Below, piece after piece: positions 1 to 9,195 of a stretch of 64,000 bases of DNA. The DNA lies in assembly GCF_037976325.1 (NCBI RefSeq), contig NZ_CP150265.1, forward strand, positions 7,381,501 to 7,445,500, in the 5' to 3' direction. Source of the DNA: Paenibacillus sp. FSL K6-3182. Its GTDB lineage: Bacteria > Bacillota > Bacilli > Paenibacillales > Paenibacillaceae. The notes under the pieces are model-generated. The model was given only the letters and a program-made list of their open reading frames with translations. It ran no database searches and was not told where the DNA came from. The translations under genes were made by a program, and so were the position numbers. Numbering within the stretch: the first letter of the stretch is position 1; every line of letters begins with the position of its first letter.

Positions 1-1
1 C

Positions 2-148
2 CGCAACAAACAGCTTAGCGGAACGGGCTTAGGCTTATCGATCGCGAGAACGATTTTGCAAAAGCATGAAGCACCGTTTGGCTTTCATATCGAAAACGAG
101 GAAATTACATTTTATTTCTCGTTGCCTATAGATACGAGTACGAATTAA
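2..148 (+). CDS. Sensor histidine kinase, C-terminal end (partial, cut by window start)
   Basis: The reading frame enters from the left edge and ends at TAA. Its 48 residues contain SGTGLGLSIARTIL, the G2 box of a HATPase_c domain, and a final beta-strand region ending in FYFSLP. This fixes it as the last part of a membrane-type sensor kinase that would autophosphorylate and pass phosphate to a response regulator outside the window. Its tail resembles the tail of the full kinase at 31721-33382 (GGTGIGLSIVKAILQRHE), so the two are probably paralogues. The N-terminal sensor part cannot be seen. Confidence 0.85.
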   Translation, partial: RNKQLSGTGLGLSIARTILQKHEAPFGFHIENEEITFYFSLPIDTSTN

Positions 149-187
149 AGGCACTGCGACAACCCTGTTGCGGTGCCTTATTTTTTT
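148..187 (+). terminator. Rho-independent terminator after the kinase
   Basis: AAGGCAC at 147-153 pairs with GTGCCTT at 173-179, an inner GC-rich stretch also pairs, and a run of T follows at 179-187. It lies directly behind the kinase stop codon. Confidence 0.75.
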
Positions 188-270
188 GTCACATTGACGT
201 AACAAAAAAGGACTATGATTGCACTTAAAGATCATCATTGGAAGACATCAACAAGGAAAATGGAGGCATT

Positions 271-1143
271 ATGCAATCAACTTCAGCACCTATGAGTAGA
301 CGGACGTTTTTGAAGAAGAGCTTGCATGTAACTTTGGGGCTGATGGGAACCGCTGGTTTATCCGGCGTATACTCGCATCTAGTTGAGCCGTATTGGATTG
401 AGGTTAAACAGGTGAAGGTTGCCATCCCAAAGCTGCCTCCCTCCTTCAACTCCTTTCGCATCGTTCATTTCAGTGACCTGCATCTCGGCTTTCATTCTAA
501 ACCTGAACTGCTGACTGAGCTTGCAGAGCAAGTTAGGCGGGCAAAACCAGACCTTATTTGCTTCACAGGTGATTTGCTCGATCAATCCACCGCGTATATG
601 CCGGAAGCCATTGCCTTCCTCTCAAAGCTCTCGAAGCTGCAAGCGCCCTTTGGGCAATATGCCGTTCTAGGCAATCACGATGCCTTCGGCACTCGAAGAG
701 CAGTTACCAGGGGGCTATCAAAAGCTGGATTCCATGTGCTCGATAACCAGCATGTCGCGTTAACAAAGGGCTCAGCGCAGCTCTATATTGCCGGGGTCGA
801 TGATCCGATGGTTGGACATCCAAATATCGATCAGGCTTTGCAAGGCATTCCAGACGGTTCCAGTACCATTCTGCTCGCGCATGAGCCGGATTTTGCTGAT
901 GAGTATGCCCGCTATCCGGTCGACCTGCAATTGTCAGGCCATAGTCATGGCGGACAAGTGCGTATTCCTTTAGTCGGGGCACTGTATACACCTCCCTACG
1001 GGAGCAAGTATACTGCTGGTTTGTATCAGGTACCGAACAGCAAATTGCAAGTGTATACCACTCACGGGATAGGAATGACACGCATTCCCGTTCGTTTTCA
1101 TTGCCGGCCAGAGCTTACCGTCCTTACGTTAAAGGCACAATAA
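271..1143 (+). CDS. Tat-exported metallophosphoesterase (YkuE-like)
   Basis: Calcineurin-like phosphoesterase of 290 residues. The metal-binding signature is complete: SDLHLG, GDLLD, GNHD, the HEPDF histidine and GHSHGGQ, which supports a binuclear metal centre hydrolysing phosphate esters. The N-terminus carries SRRTFLKK followed by a hydrophobic stretch, a twin-arginine signal, so the folded enzyme is probably exported and membrane- or wall-associated, as reported for Bacillus subtilis YkuE. The ATG at 271 is preferred over the in-frame upstream ATG at 238 because TGGAGG lies 5 bases before it and the Tat motif then sits at the usual distance from the start. The substrate is not evident. 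Confidence 0.9.
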   Translation: MQSTSAPMSRRTFLKKSLHVTLGLMGTAGLSGVYSHLVEPYWIEVKQVKVAIPKLPPSFNSFRIVHFSDLHLGFHSKPELLTELAEQVRRAKPDLICFTGDLLDQSTAYMPEAIAFLSKLSKLQAPFGQYAVLGNHDAFGTRRAVTRGLSKAGFHVLDNQHVALTKGSAQLYIAGVDDPMVGHPNIDQALQGIPDGSSTILLAHEPDFADEYARYPVDLQLSGHSHGGQVRIPLVGALYTPPYGSKYTAGLYQVPNSKLQVYTTHGIGMTRIPVRFHCRPELTVLTLKAQ

Positions 1144-1230
1144 AGAGAATTGGATACTAGCACCAATTCAACATGGAAATAATACGATGGAGTATGCAGC
1201 ATGACATTAGCCTAGGAAGGTGTGACGGTT

Positions 1231-2331
1231 ATGACTGGAATCATCAAAAACTTCTATGTGAACGGAAATACAGCTCGAGGCTTGACCAGCCTGTACGACT
1301 CGTCTTTGCAAGATTTGGAGCGTTTATTTATTTTGAAAGAAGGACCTGCTTTAGAACGATCAAACCTCATTCTTTCTATAGCTGACGACATCGCGCAGGG
1401 TGGCTATGACATTTGGCTGCTGCACTCCCCCTTCGATAATGGCTCGCTAGATGGACTCATCGTTCCCTCACTCCGTCTCGGCCTTGTTGATGGAACACCG
1501 CCGCGCTTTATTGATCCCGCTTTGCTAGGAGCATCCGTTCAATACATTCATCTCGGCGAGGCCGCAGATGCAGCAGAGCTGCAAGCGCTAAAGCCAGAGA
1601 TCGAGATTTTAAGTACACAAATTACGCAGGCGTACGATCAAGCTTATGCTGGCTTTGCTGAGGCGCTTCGTATTCATGACGACTGGGAGAGCATCTATAT
1701 TCAGAACATGAATTTCCAAGCAGCCGATGAGCTGACAGCCTCGTACATCGATACATTTTATGGCGATAACAGGCTGGAGAAAACAAGTCGTGTTGATCAC
1801 CGTTTTTTGGGCGCTGCTACAGCTAAGGGCTCATTCGATTTTGTCCCGAATCTGACGGATGGCTTAAAACGATATTTCGTTAAAGGCAGAGCTGGTTCAG
1901 GCAAATCCACCATGCTCAAAAAAATAGCTGCAGCCGGGGTCGATCGCGGACTGGATGTGGAGATTTATCATTGCGGCTTCGATCCGAACAGCTTAGATAT
2001 GGTCATCGTTCGTGAGCTTGGCTTCGCAATTTTCGACAGTACAGCGCCACACGAGTACTTTCCCGATCGTTCAGGCGATGAAATGATCGATATGTATGCC
2101 AGCTGCATTACACCTGGAACAGATGAAGCGCATTCAGATACCATTACCGAAATAAAATACCGTTACGCTGCGCAGATCAAAACATCGGTTCAGCAGCTAG
2201 CTCTAGCCAAGACATTGCAAGATGAACGGGAGCAATTGTATACGCAAGCTGTTGATTACGAACAACTTGAACAAATCAAAAATGAAGCGAAGCAAGCAAT
2301 CGGCAATATTTTGGCCGCTGCCGCTCGTTAA
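1231..2331 (+). CDS. P-loop ATPase with two similar halves, first P-loop degenerate
   Basis: Protein of 366 residues resembling the uncharacterised Firmicutes ATPase family PRK06851. The C-terminal half has a clear Walker A, GRAGSGKST, at about residues 218-226, followed by a hydrophobic strand and CGFDPNSLDM. The N-terminal half has the same layout (LFILKEGPALERSNLI, then LLHSPFDNGSLDG), but the Walker A position reads EGPALERSN and lacks the GKS/T core. The protein therefore looks like an internal duplication with one dead nucleotide site. The ATG at 1231 is chosen because GGAAGG at 1215-1220 is 10 bases upstream; the GTG at 1222 is too close. The role is unknown. It stands alone between a phosphoesterase gene and a terminator. 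Confidence 0.75.
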   Translation: MTGIIKNFYVNGNTARGLTSLYDSSLQDLERLFILKEGPALERSNLILSIADDIAQGGYDIWLLHSPFDNGSLDGLIVPSLRLGLVDGTPPRFIDPALLGASVQYIHLGEAADAAELQALKPEIEILSTQITQAYDQAYAGFAEALRIHDDWESIYIQNMNFQAADELTASYIDTFYGDNRLEKTSRVDHRFLGAATAKGSFDFVPNLTDGLKRYFVKGRAGSGKSTMLKKIAAAGVDRGLDVEIYHCGFDPNSLDMVIVRELGFAIFDSTAPHEYFPDRSGDEMIDMYASCITPGTDEAHSDTITEIKYRYAAQIKTSVQQLALAKTLQDEREQLYTQAVDYEQLEQIKNEAKQAIGNILAAAAR

Positions 2332-2353
2332 CATACATGTATTTTCCATAATA

Positions 2354-2398
2354 AAAAGCCTGCAAAGCTCCACCAATTGGTGAAGCCTGCAGGTTTTT
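2354..2398. terminator. Bidirectional terminator between convergent genes
   Basis: AAGCCTGCA and TGCAGG arms with an inner CACCAATTGGTG palindrome, flanked by an A run at 2353-2357 and a T run at 2393-2398. It serves the ATPase on the plus strand and the large SLH gene on the minus strand. Confidence 0.8.
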
Positions 2399-2415
2399 CT
2401 GAATAAAAGTTATGA

Positions 2416-5400
2416 TTATTTCGTTTTGTTAAGCAAACCAAGAATGAGTGCTACTGCTTCTGCTCTAGTGGCAATCTGCTGAGGAGCGAAACGGTTCTGG
2501 CCAACGCCGCTAACAAGTCCCGCCTCCACTGCGGTTGCAACGTATGGAACTGCCCATGCTGGAACAGATTTGGAATCCGCAAAGGAAAGCTTAGCATTTG
2601 GATTTACTTTTATTCCACTTGCACGAACAATCATAGCGACCATCTCTGCACGAGACAGCTCCTTCTCAGGACCAAATGTGCCATCAGCATATCCGCTAAT
2701 GATACCTGATTCAACAGCCTGCGTGACAAACGATTGTGCCCATGCAGGTATTTTATCAGAGTCCTTGAAGTTTAAAGCTTTGCCTGAGTCAGAGAGATTC
2801 AGCGCACGAGCCAGCATCGTGATAAACTCTGCACGATTAACTGATTTATTCGGGTGGAACTGGCTGTCTTCATAACCCTTAACGAAACCAGCTTTCACAG
2901 CTTCATTGATAGCTGATGCTGCCCAGTGGCCTGCAATATCCTTCAATACAACTTCTGACTCATTACCGCCGCCAGTTCCAGTACCAGGATTTGTACCTGG
3001 GTTAGTTCCCGGATCTTTTCCTGGATTCGTTTCTGGGTTTGTACCCGGACCTGTTCCTGGACCTGGTCCCGGATCTGTTTTTTCCTTCTTCACAATACCG
3101 AATTGATCTACGATAAATGGTTTAGCATCGTTCAAGGTTTGGTCAATTTCATATGTTACAGCCGTTAGCTTGTTGCCATCGATCGTGATGCCAACGAAGT
3201 TTTGTACTTGACCGCGAACTGGGCGTGTGCTGTCGTTCTTATCTGGGCCGTATTTAGCCGCATGGTTCTCTTCCGCACGCTCGAACAGATTGTAATAAGC
3301 TTCGCCAAGTGCTGGTTTTACATTCTTGTAGTATACCTTCGGACCTGCTGTTGCAGGAATCATGTAGATTGAACCATCCGGATTCACCGTATACTCAATC
3401 TTTTCACCGTTCAATGTTTCAGTAATCTTCTCTGTTGCTGCTGCTGTTCCATCCTTTTTGATCGGTTTTGTACGAGCATAAATATGGTCATGGCCTTGTA
3501 CTACAAAGTCGATTCCGAGCTCTGCCATAATCGGTGCGATTTGGTTTCTTACGCCGTTAGCGCCCATAATATCGCTGTCCGTTGCATGGTTTGAAGTCGT
3601 ATATGGACCTTTGTGAATGTTGACAATAATCCACTGCGAGCCCGCTGCTTTCGCTGCTTGCACGTCTTTTTTCAGCCACTCGACTTGCGCCTCGGAGAAG
3701 TTCGCATATTTTGCCGAAGTCTCATTCGAGTTCAGCACAACAAAGTGTGCGTTGCTGTAATCGTATGAGTAGTATGCGCCCGTTACCGTTGCAGAGTTCT
3801 CTGCTTGCTTGATATTAAAATGCTCGTAGAATGCATTGTTCTTATCTTCATGGTTACCTGCTGATGGTGCAATGGTTGTGTTAAGCAGGCTTTCTTGTGA
3901 ATGGCCAAGCAGCCAGTTCCACTGCTCTTCTTTTGTGCCTGTATCTACAATATCACCGTTGTGCACAACGAATTGTGCGCTTGGTACTGTAGCAAGTGCT
4001 TTCTCCAGCGTCTCAGCCGAAAGCTTCGCCTCATCCTCTTCTTTGGCCTGTGTATCCGCCAAGTCGATGAATGTGAATGGTCCGTTTACTGGTGCGGTTT
4101 GGAATGTTCCTACTTCACTCCAAATGTTCAGTGCCGCGTCACCCACACGGAAATTGTACGACGTATTTGCCTTCAAGCCCGTTGCTTCTGCCTTATGAAC
4201 AAGCTCAGAAGGTGAGTTGGAAGAAACGGTAGAACGTCCTGCAAAATTAATTGCTTTTGTGAAATCCGGCGCTTCGTTCGTTTTCTCTACTACTTGCAGG
4301 TCATTGCCTTTAAGAAGCAGTGAAGTGTACCATGCAAAACCTTTGGAGCTTACTGGGTCGCCGTTAAAGGTTACCGTAACCTTGCTTACTTTTTCTTTGC
4401 TGTAGTCAGGCTTGTCTTCCTTCGTAATACCGAATTGATCAACGACGAATGGTTTTCCGCCATCAATATTTTTGTCAATTTCGTAAACAACAGCGGTTAA
4501 CTTGCCGCCATCTATGTTAACGCCAACGAAGTTCTGTACCTTTCCACGTGCAGCACTTGTCGTGTCGCCATACTTGCGAGCATGATTTTCGTCAGCTTTG
4601 TCGAAGAGATTATAATACGCATCGCCAAGCTGTACTTTCTGGTTTTTGAAGTATACCTTCGCACCAGCTGTAGCTGGAATCATATAAATCGTGCCGTCAG
4701 GCTTTACTGCATATTCAATCGTTTGTCCATTTAGAGTTTCTGTAATTTTTTCAACCGCTTCTGCAGTTCCATCTTTTTTGATCGGTTTTGTACGAGCAAA
4801 GATATGGTCATGTCCTTGAAGTACAAAATCAATGCCTAGTTCATTCATGAGTGGAGCGATTTTGTTTCTTACGCCGTTAGCGCCCATAATATCGCTGTCC
4901 GTCGCATGGTTTGAAGTTGTATATGGACCTTTGTGAATATTAACGATGATCCACTCTGCGCCTGCCGCTTTCGCTGCTGTCGCGTCATTCTTCAACCATT
5001 CTACTTGCTCTACTGAGAAATTCGCATACTCAGTTGAGTTCTCGTTCGAATTCAGTACGATAAAATGAGCATTGCTGTAATCGTACGAATAATAAGCACC
5101 TGTTACTGTTGCCGAATTTTCAGCTTGCTTCACATTAAAATGATCGTAAAATGCGTAGTTTTTATCCTCATGGTTACCTGCTGAAGGCACAATCGTTGTA
5201 TTAAGCAAGCTCTCTTGTGAATAGCCAAGCAGCCAATTCCATTCCTGCTCGGTTGTTCCATTTTCTACGACATCGCCATTATGAACGACGAATTTTGCAT
5301 CTGGCACAGTGGCCAGCGCCTTAGCGATGGTTGAGCCCGATGTTTCTGCCTCGTCTTTTTCCTTCGCCTGTGTATCTGTTAAATCAATAAAGGAGAACGC

Positions 5401-6393
5401 TCCGCCTGTTGGTGCGGTTTGGAATGTACCTGTTTCACTCCACAAATTCAACGATTGATCGCCGACACGGAAGAAATACGTCGTGTTCGCTTTCAAGCCC
5501 GTCGCTTCAGCTTTATGAACAAGCTCTCCTAAGGAATTCTTAGCAACGGTTGAACGACCCGTAAATGCTATTGCGTTCGTAAAATCTGCTGTATCGCCAG
5601 TTTTTTCTACCACTTGCAAATCGCTTTGACTAGCTCGATTCGCATCAAGCGGCGTGTACCATGTAAATCCTTTCGAACTGACAGGATCACCATTGAAAGT
5701 GACCGTCACTTTACTTACTTCTACCTTTGGTACCTCTTGCAGAGCAATAAGCTTCATATCAAAATAGAGGTCCGAGCTGCTGTCTCTTTGCTGATGAACC
5801 TCAACAGCAAGCTCATTGTTACCGTCTTTTAAGTTAGCCTTTAATGCTGTTGTGAGGTCTACATCCGTATAAACGACAGGATCATCCATATTCGAAGTCG
5901 CAAATGTAGAATACAAAATGTCGCCTGTCGGCATGCCCAGACGCACAACCTCTGTTCCATTTACATAAACCACAGCGCCATCATCAACGGCAAAGGTAGC
6001 TAGCAGCTGTCCATAATGATCCATGCTGTTCTTATCTACATTCAGATTCGTCCGAAAATATGTCGTCGGATATTTTTTGCTTTTATTCGTTCCATAATCT
6101 ACCTTTGTTTTCAGTGCGCCAAAACCAGCTGCACTAATAATTGCACCAGAATCCTTATAACCTAGCGGGGCATTACCTGAGCTCCACGCTGAATCGTCAT
6201 AAGTAGACCTCCATACTGTGCCTTGATTTATACCTTTATCGTAATATTTCCAAACCGAATTTCCCGGCAGTAACGTCACCGGCTCAGTCGCAGAAGCAGC
6301 AGCGACCGGGGATGGTGCGGCTGCTCCGAGCAAACCAAGCAATAATGCCAAGGATAACAGAATAGATAGTACCTTTTTGTTGACGTAGTTCAT
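2416..6393 (-). CDS. S-layer-anchored protein with two tandem metallophosphoesterase units
   Basis: Secreted protein of 1325 residues. In order: signal peptide (about 1-32, ending AAASA); a jelly-roll-like region with the WxYxD/WRSTYDDSAW pattern of galactose-binding modules (about 36-225); two homologous units of about 440 residues, each a fibronectin-like strand set followed by a calcineurin-like phosphoesterase; a Gly/Pro/Thr/Asn linker; and three SLH modules in the last 180 residues (DIAGHWA, NRAEF, SRAEM, TRAEA). Both units keep the motifs DTQ, HNGD, AGNHED, NIHKGPY and QGHDH, so both look catalytic, with purple-acid-phosphatase-like architecture. SLH modules tether the protein to cell-wall polysaccharide. 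ATG at 6393 is preceded by AAAGGAG, which favours it over the upstream start at 6450. The substrate (phosphoester, nucleotide or phytate-like) is not evident. Confidence 0.92.
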   Translation of the reverse strand: MNYVNKKVLSILLSLALLLGLLGAAAPSPVAAASATEPVTLLPGNSVWKYYDKGINQGTVWRSTYDDSAWSSGNAPLGYKDSGAIISAAGFGALKTKVDYGTNKSKKYPTTYFRTNLNVDKNSMDHYGQLLATFAVDDGAVVYVNGTEVVRLGMPTGDILYSTFATSNMDDPVVYTDVDLTTALKANLKDGNNELAVEVHQQRDSSSDLYFDMKLIALQEVPKVEVSKVTVTFNGDPVSSKGFTWYTPLDANRASQSDLQVVEKTGDTADFTNAIAFTGRSTVAKNSLGELVHKAEATGLKANTTYFFRVGDQSLNLWSETGTFQTAPTGGAFSFIDLTDTQAKEKDEAETSGSTIAKALATVPDAKFVVHNGDVVENGTTEQEWNWLLGYSQESLLNTTIVPSAGNHEDKNYAFYDHFNVKQAENSATVTGAYYSYDYSNAHFIVLNSNENSTEYANFSVEQVEWLKNDATAAKAAGAEWIIVNIHKGPYTTSNHATDSDIMGANGVRNKIAPLMNELGIDFVLQGHDHIFARTKPIKKDGTAEAVEKITETLNGQTIEYAVKPDGTIYMIPATAGAKVYFKNQKVQLGDAYYNLFDKADENHARKYGDTTSAARGKVQNFVGVNIDGGKLTAVVYEIDKNIDGGKPFVVDQFGITKEDKPDYSKEKVSKVTVTFNGDPVSSKGFAWYTSLLLKGNDLQVVEKTNEAPDFTKAINFAGRSTVSSNSPSELVHKAEATGLKANTSYNFRVGDAALNIWSEVGTFQTAPVNGPFTFIDLADTQAKEEDEAKLSAETLEKALATVPSAQFVVHNGDIVDTGTKEEQWNWLLGHSQESLLNTTIAPSAGNHEDKNNAFYEHFNIKQAENSATVTGAYYSYDYSNAHFVVLNSNETSAKYANFSEAQVEWLKKDVQAAKAAGSQWIIVNIHKGPYTTSNHATDSDIMGANGVRNQIAPIMAELGIDFVVQGHDHIYARTKPIKKDGTAAATEKITETLNGEKIEYTVNPDGSIYMIPATAGPKVYYKNVKPALGEAYYNLFERAEENHAAKYGPDKNDSTRPVRGQVQNFVGITIDGNKLTAVTYEIDQTLNDAKPFIVDQFGIVKKEKTDPGPGPGTGPGTNPETNPGKDPGTNPGTNPGTGTGGGNESEVVLKDIAGHWAASAINEAVKAGFVKGYEDSQFHPNKSVNRAEFITMLARALNLSDSGKALNFKDSDKIPAWAQSFVTQAVESGIISGYADGTFGPEKELSRAEMVAMIVRASGIKVNPNAKLSFADSKSVPAWAVPYVATAVEAGLVSGVGQNRFAPQQIATRAEAVALILGLLNKTK
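3095..5740 (-). repeat. In-frame tandem duplication of about 1.32 kb within the SLH phosphoesterase gene
   Basis: Matching blocks recur 1320 to 1332 bases apart. For example, the segment around 3551-3605 is almost identical to 4871-4925, and the ATACCGAATTGATC block occurs at 3095 and 4427. The period equals about 440 codons and keeps frame. Confidence 0.85.
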
Positions 6394-6575
6394 AATAATC
6401 TCCTTTGTAAACAATTTTGACAATCCACATAAACATGACTGCCTCATCATAACAAGAAGATATCATTGCTCTATTATCTCAGGGTGAAGGTATTGTAAAT
6501 ATCGCTGCAACTTTTTTCCATATGGTTCCGTATAGAGAATGCCATTATTCATACAGATAAATAGGAGGACTTTAA

Positions 6576-7007
6576 TTGTCAAACAAACCGGTTGGTGCGG
6601 CTGCTATTATCGTTGATTCTGAAAATCGTGTTCTGCTGGTGAAACATAACTATGGTAAATACAATTGGGAAATACCCGGCGGGTTATCCGAACAAAACGA
6701 GTCTGCGCAGGAAACTGCGAGAAGAGAAGTATTAGAAGAAACAGGTCTCGAGGTAACCGTAGATCGCTTAACGGGTGTATACTACGAGCCGCATCATGAT
6801 ATGCACCACTTTGTTTTCATTTGCAAAACCGTAAACAATCAAGCCCCTCAGCCTTGTTATAAAGAAATTACTGCCTGCCAGTATTGCAGCATTGATGATC
6901 TGCCTAGACCATTGAGTGACTTTACTTATAAACGTATCCAAGATGCTTTGAATCCAGATCAGACGGAGAGCTTCCACACGATAGGGCCGAGACAGTGGTT
7001 CGAATAA
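6576..7007 (+). CDS. NUDIX hydrolase
   Basis: Protein of 143 residues with a full NUDIX box: GGLSEQNESAQETARREVLE followed by ETGLEV, the GX5EX7REUXEEXGU pattern that binds Mg and hydrolyses nucleoside diphosphates linked to another moiety. The start is a TTG at 6576 with AGGAGG at 6563-6568, 7 bases upstream. It is a stand-alone gene divergent from the SLH phosphoesterase and closed by a strong terminator. Housecleaning of damaged nucleotides or sugar-nucleotide hydrolysis are both possible; the sequence does not discriminate. Confidence 0.9.
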   Translation: MSNKPVGAAAIIVDSENRVLLVKHNYGKYNWEIPGGLSEQNESAQETARREVLEETGLEVTVDRLTGVYYEPHHDMHHFVFICKTVNNQAPQPCYKEITACQYCSIDDLPRPLSDFTYKRIQDALNPDQTESFHTIGPRQWFE

Positions 7008-7019
7008 TGAAAGGCTATG

Positions 7020-7062
7020 AAAAAAGTCGGTGCAGGCGTAATCCCTGCACCGACTCTTTTTT
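7020..7062. terminator. Strong bidirectional terminator
   Basis: AGTCGGTGCAGG and CCTGCACCGACT form a perfect 12 bp stem, with an A run before it and a T run after it. It separates the convergent NUDIX and LysR genes. Confidence 0.9.
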
Positions 7063-7937
7063 CATATCATATTCGATTGCACTCCGCTTGTCCGAGCAAT
7101 GATTTCATCAATAAAGCATTGTAATGTACTCGTTAAATAGGAATCCTTGCGCCGAATAAAAATTGTCGTAATATCACGATATGGCTCAGGTACACTATGA
7201 CAGTAAACGGTGCCGTTAGCAGCCAAATCAATAATCGAGGATTCGGGAATTATCGTTATGCCTACCCCCGCTGCGACACTGCCAATAATCGTCCCAAAAG
7301 TGCCAAACTCCATAATTTGTTTTGGAATAATGCCCTCTACCTTCATCCAGCTTTCCAGTCTCCCGCGATAACCGCAGCCTTTGTTGTAGAGCAAAAGCGG
7401 TTTTGTCGTGATGTCGTCCATCGAGAACGCATCCCCCTTGGTCACGAGCACTAGCTTTTCTTGAATAACCTCTACCTGCTCGATTAAGGGATGCCTAATT
7501 GGTCCGGTAACAAAAGCGCCATCCAGCTTCATATCCAGCACTTCTTGCAGCAGCTGATCCGTCACTCCGGCTTTCAGCGATAATTCTACATTCGGATACT
7601 TGCTATAATACGAGGATAAAATATGAGGAAGCGCGATAACGGTTTCCACAATTCCGATTTCCAGGACACCGGAGGGATTTGTTTTATTGTGAAAGGTACG
7701 CTTCATTTCTTCCATTTTGGACAAGATTTCTTTCGAATGCTCGAGCAGACGTTTACCTTCCGTATTTAAAATCATTCCGCGCTTATGGCGATAAAATAAT
7801 GGCGTATCCAGCTCTTTTTCCAGCAGCTTAATTCTTGCTGTTACATTTGATTGCACGTAATTCAGCTCGAGCGCTGCTTTGCTGATACTGCCGTGTGCAG
7901 CAACGGTTTGAAAAATTTTCAAATCCTTAAATTCCAA
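7062..7937 (-). CDS. LysR-type transcriptional regulator
   Basis: About 291 residues. The N-terminal winged helix-turn-helix is typical (DLKIFQTVAAHGSISKAALE, then SNVTARIKLLEKELDTPLF), and is followed by a LysR substrate-binding domain starting near SGVLEIGIVETV. It probably controls the divergent DMT-family exporter at 8103, since LysR genes usually regulate their divergent neighbour. The TTG at 7937 is preferred: GGAGG lies 7 bases upstream, whereas the in-frame GTG at 7943 is only about one base from it, and LysR proteins normally begin right at this helix. The effector is unknown. Confidence 0.9.
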   Translation of the reverse strand: MEFKDLKIFQTVAAHGSISKAALELNYVQSNVTARIKLLEKELDTPLFYRHKRGMILNTEGKRLLEHSKEILSKMEEMKRTFHNKTNPSGVLEIGIVETVIALPHILSSYYSKYPNVELSLKAGVTDQLLQEVLDMKLDGAFVTGPIRHPLIEQVEVIQEKLVLVTKGDAFSMDDITTKPLLLYNKGCGYRGRLESWMKVEGIIPKQIMEFGTFGTIIGSVAAGVGITIIPESSIIDLAANGTVYCHSVPEPYRDITTIFIRRKDSYLTSTLQCFIDEIIARTSGVQSNMI

Positions 7938-7985
7938 GCGCACCCCTCCACTGCCATTCGATTCAGATGATCTTATATGTTAGAT

Positions 7986-8000
7986 ATCATTATAAATGAT
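7986..8000. promoter_or_regulatory. Candidate LysR operator between divergent genes
   Basis: ATCAT-TATAA-ATGAT is an inverted repeat with a T-N11-A core in the 165-base gap between the LysR gene and the DMT exporter. Position and shape fit a LysR box; binding is inferred. Confidence 0.4.
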
Positions 8001-8102
8001 GATAAACTTTATTTTCAATCGTTTTACTATCGTCTTGCAACCCCCTATCATTGGAAATAGACAATAACTCGGCATAATTTCTATTAGGGAGAGAGACACC
8101 TC

Positions 8103-9092
8103 GTGCTAAAAAAACAAGTCATTATCGGCTCTATACTTTGCCTCGTTGCAAGTATGTCGTGGGGAGCCATGTTTCCTGTAGCCCACGTTGCTTTACAGCA
8201 AATTGATCCATTTTATTTCTCGTTTATTCGCTATTTTGTCGTTGCAATCATTCTGAGCGTGCTCTTGTTAGTGAAAGAGGGTAAATCTGCATTCCGCTTA
8301 GAGGGCAGAGGTAAATCTCTATTGTTTTATGGGACAATGGCTTTTACAGTCTACAATATGGCCGTATTCCTTGGACAACATCTGATGGGGGAATCAGGCA
8401 CCGTCGCCGCTTCAATAATGGAAGTGCTTATGCCGATGATATCTATTATGGTATTGTGGGTCACTAAAAAAACCGCACCCAAAAAATATATGCTGACGAG
8501 TGTTGCCATCGCCCTTGTAGGCGCATTACTCGTCATTACGAACGGAAAATTAGCTTTCTTCATGATGGCTGGCCAACATATTTTCCCGCTTCTGCTCATC
8601 TTTATAGGAGTTGTTGGATGGGTAATCTACTCCATGGGCGGTACGCAGTTTAAACAGTGGTCCATACTCCGCTATTCCACGTTAACCTGTTTGCTCGGCA
8701 GCGCCGTATCTTTTGTTATCGTAACACTTGCATCCACTTTTGGCGTGCTGCCTGTACCTGCTTGGGAAACGATACTTTCAATCAAATATGAAATGTCCTT
8801 TATGATTCTATTGCCTGGATTAGCCGCTTTGTTATGCTGGAATGCAGGCATCAAATTATTATCGCCGCTAAATGGCATATTGTTTATTAATTTCGTTCCG
8901 ATTACTACTTTCGTCATTATGGCTTTTCAAGGCTACCACATTAGCGCTTATGAGTTTTTCGGTACCTTGCTCGTCATCTTCGCGCTTGTTCGAAACAATG
9001 TGCAGCAGAGAAAAGCAATGAACAAAGCTAATCCGAGCACTTATGCTGCTCCTCGTCATCCCAAAGGTCAGGCGGTCAAAGCTACCCCTTAA
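8103..9092 (+). CDS. DMT/EamA-family membrane transporter
   Basis: Protein of 329 residues with about ten hydrophobic helices in two EamA-like halves (first from SMSWGAMFPVAHVAL, second from LLIFIGVVGWVIYSMGG). Proteins of the drug/metabolite superfamily move small metabolites or drugs across the cytoplasmic membrane, often outward. The start is GTG at 8103 with a purine-rich AGGGAG about 10 bases before it. It is divergent from a LysR regulator, the usual arrangement for inducible efflux. The polar, proline-containing C-terminal tail of about 30 residues is cytoplasmic. The substrate is unknown. Confidence 0.85.
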   Translation: MLKKQVIIGSILCLVASMSWGAMFPVAHVALQQIDPFYFSFIRYFVVAIILSVLLLVKEGKSAFRLEGRGKSLLFYGTMAFTVYNMAVFLGQHLMGESGTVAASIMEVLMPMISIMVLWVTKKTAPKKYMLTSVAIALVGALLVITNGKLAFFMMAGQHIFPLLLIFIGVVGWVIYSMGGTQFKQWSILRYSTLTCLLGSAVSFVIVTLASTFGVLPVPAWETILSIKYEMSFMILLPGLAALLCWNAGIKLLSPLNGILFINFVPITTFVIMAFQGYHISAYEFFGTLLVIFALVRNNVQQRKAMNKANPSTYAAPRHPKGQAVKATP

Positions 9093-9116
9093 CCAAACTA
9101 TAAGATTAATCTAAAA

Positions 9117-9149
9117 CAAAAACACCACTCCTGATAGAGTGGTGTTTTC
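9117..9149. terminator. Bidirectional terminator
   Basis: AACACCACTC and GAGTGGTGTT form a 10 bp stem with ACAAAAACA on one side and TTTT on the other, between the convergent DMT and DUF418 genes. Confidence 0.85.
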
Positions 9150-9195
9150 ATTAACTTCGTTATTGTAAAGAAAGCGGATGGATAAGCTTGCCGTT

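Noticed and set aside
2975..3080. Short repeated units resembling a CRISPR or minisatellite
   Set aside because: They encode the Gly/Pro/Asn/Thr linker of the SLH phosphoesterase in frame; there are no constant repeats with variable spacers.
3836..4405. Plus-strand open frames inside the SLH phosphoesterase gene
   Set aside because: They lie opposite a clearly coding minus-strand frame and have no ribosome binding sites; they arise from its codon bias.
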